This document shows, in pieces, positions 63,006 to 64,000 of a stretch of 64,000 nt of DNA. Source of the stretch: Microtetraspora fusca (lineage in GTDB: Bacteria > Actinomycetota > Actinomycetes > Streptosporangiales > Streptosporangiaceae). The notes under the pieces are model-generated. The model did not search any database and was not told the DNA's origin. It saw only the letters and a program-made list of their open reading frames with translations. Both the position numbers and the translations under genes were made by a program. The stretch lies in the NCBI RefSeq assembly GCF_001570365.1, contig NZ_BBYK01000043.1, forward strand, positions 275,997 through 339,996, in the 5' to 3' direction. How positions within the stretch are numbered: the stretch's first letter is position 1; the number at the start of each line of letters is the position of its first letter.

Positions 63006-64000
63006 ATGATCGCGGTCATTTCTGGCCTCGTCGCCGTCGTGCTCTTGGTACTGGTGGTCGTGGCCATGGGCATGCGGTCGATGAACCGCAGGGAGAGCGC
63101 GCTCCCGCCCGAGCGGCTGAAGGCCATGGCCGAGAACAAGGGCCCCAAGCCCCGGCGTCCCGCCGAGGAGACCTTCTTCGAGAGCTTCCCCAAGGGTTTC
63201 GACGCGTTCGAGGAGCCGCAGACCGCCAAGCAGCAGCGCGCCTCCCGCCCGGCGCCCCGCCCCGGCGGCCGGCAGGCCTCGCGCCCGGGGGCGCAGCGCG
63301 GCAAACAGCCCGCGGCCGCCCGCGGCCGGCGCGGTGTGGACGAGTGGGGCGAGCAGGACGACTACGACGACGACTACTGGACCCGGGTCCGGTCCGACGA
63401 GGGCGGCTTCGACGGCGCCGGGGGCGCACAGCCGGACGCGTCCCGCCCTGTCGCCGCCTCGTCCGAGCCCCAGGCCGTTGCCCCGCAGGCGCCGGCCCCG
63501 CGGCACTCCGGTTCGTCCGGGCTGGCCGATCTGGTCGAGCCCCTGCGCGCCACCCCCGCCTCCGCGCTCGCCGACCAGAAGACGATGACCTTCTCCGCCT
63601 CGGGCTCCGACGTGCTGGGCGCGCTCGGCACCCCGGCCCCGGCCCCGGCCCCGGCCTCGCGGCCCGACCCGCTGCTCGACCGCGGCGCCCCGCTGCCCGC
63701 CGGCTCGCCGACCGGTCCCTTCTCCGCCCCGCCGGCCGACCCGCTGAACACCCCCCGCGGCAGCGGCTCCTTCGGCGCCGTACGCGGCGTGCCGCCCGCC
63801 ACCGGCCCATTCGACGACGTGATCCCGGAAACCGGGATGTTCGAGGCGATCCGCGACACCGGCCCCGCCCCGTCCGCCGCATCGGCGACCGGCCCGTTCG
63901 ACAGCGTGATCCCCGAGACCGGGATGTTCGAGGCGATCCGCGACACCGGCCCCGCCCCCACCACCCCCCCGACCGGCCCCTTCGACACCGCCGTCCCCCA
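63006..64000 (+). CDS. Single-pass membrane protein with TGPF tandem repeats (partial, right edge)
   Basis: About 331 residues are visible and the frame is still open at the window end. One N-terminal helix (MIAVISGLVAVVLLVLVVVA) is followed by a short juxtamembrane segment with AEETFFESFPKGFDAFEE, then Lys/Arg/Gly/Pro-rich and acidic (DEWGEQDDYDDDYW) disordered sequence and APAPAPAP. From residue about 266 there are tandem repeats TGPFDDVIPETGMFEAIRDT, with 28- to 29-residue periods (three copies so far, DNA 63801-63999). TGPF-type motifs occur in disordered tails of actinobacterial membrane proteins and sensor kinases, so a kinase or other domain could follow beyond the window. GAGGGTGG lies before the ATG. 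Codon bias is strong and the reading frame is certain. Confidence 0.8.
   Translation, partial: MIAVISGLVAVVLLVLVVVAMGMRSMNRRESALPPERLKAMAENKGPKPRRPAEETFFESFPKGFDAFEEPQTAKQQRASRPAPRPGGRQASRPGAQRGKQPAAARGRRGVDEWGEQDDYDDDYWTRVRSDEGGFDGAGGAQPDASRPVAASSEPQAVAPQAPAPRHSGSSGLADLVEPLRATPASALADQKTMTFSASGSDVLGALGTPAPAPAPASRPDPLLDRGAPLPAGSPTGPFSAPPADPLNTPRGSGSFGAVRGVPPATGPFDDVIPETGMFEAIRDTGPAPSAASATGPFDSVIPETGMFEAIRDTGPAPTTPPTGPFDTAVP
63801..63999. repeat. Coding tandem repeats (TGPF units)
   Basis: Units begin at 63801, 63888 and 63972 (periods 87 and 84 bp). Each starts ACCGGCCC and encodes TGPFD(D/S)VIPETGMFEAIRD followed by a variable Pro/Ala linker; the third is cut by the window end. Nucleotide identity between the first two is high, so they are recent duplications in frame. 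Confidence 0.85.

Overview
This is high-GC actinobacterial chromosome. The evidence is strong third-codon-position G/C, frequent GTG/TTG starts, and marker families such as SepH, the DUF3159/DUF3710/DUF4193 proteins, F420-type oxidoreductases, SARP/AfsR regulators and an actinobacterial-type ferrochelatase. Gene content and order suggest a Streptosporangiaceae-like or related sporulating actinomycete. That placement is inference. No rRNA, tRNA, CRISPR array, insertion sequence or prophage was seen. Two genes are cut by the window edges: aconitase on the left and a repeat-rich membrane protein on the right.

Layout. 1-7.2 kb holds aconitase with a complex promoter (iron-box-like site plus two GATATC palindromes), an NTN-hydrolase lipoprotein, a YdjM-like membrane protein, an MFS exporter, and a divergent PadR regulator with a His/Gly-rich arm followed by a DUF1707 protein. 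7.2-10.4 kb is a translationally coupled serine hydrolase - histidine kinase - response regulator set. 10.5-16.6 kb is a mixed stretch: PadR/SGNH hydrolase pair, DUF5996, mismatch uracil-DNA glycosylase, methyltransferase/HAD pair and a sugar porter.

16.6-22.2 kb is the most striking block. It is a four-gene, minus-strand, fully overlapping operon: hen1 (RNA 3'-terminal 2'-O-methyltransferase), pnkp (kinase-phosphatase-ligase) and two paralogous DNA-polymerase-beta-type nucleotidyltransferases. It reads as an RNA-repair cassette that heals, seals and marks cleaved RNA.

22.2-26.9 kb is accessory: an F420-type oxidoreductase, a GH18-like protein with a degenerate active site, a copper-storage-like four-helix protein, small unrecognised ORFs, a gene remnant and a lipoprotein. 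26.9-54.7 kb is a conserved actinobacterial core. It has an rRNA methyltransferase, a KimA-like permease with two TrkA/RCK proteins, DUF3159, an OB-fold protein, DUF3710, dut, an AI-2E family transporter, valS, DUF4235, otsA, DUF4193, a CutRS-like two-component system, an inositol monophosphatase family protein, an S9 peptidase, ferrochelatase, a lytic transglycosylase, an MFS protein, an aldonolactone oxidase and sepH. From memory, much of this order resembles the Streptomyces cutRS-dut region.

54.7-62.0 kb is again accessory: a secreted Met/His-rich repeat protein and a DrrAB-type ABC exporter flanked by two SARP-class regulators. TCAGCG repeats at 11-bp spacing sit directly before the exporter and look like a SARP operator. 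The window ends with a YbhB-family lipoprotein and a truncated single-pass membrane protein carrying long TGPF repeats.
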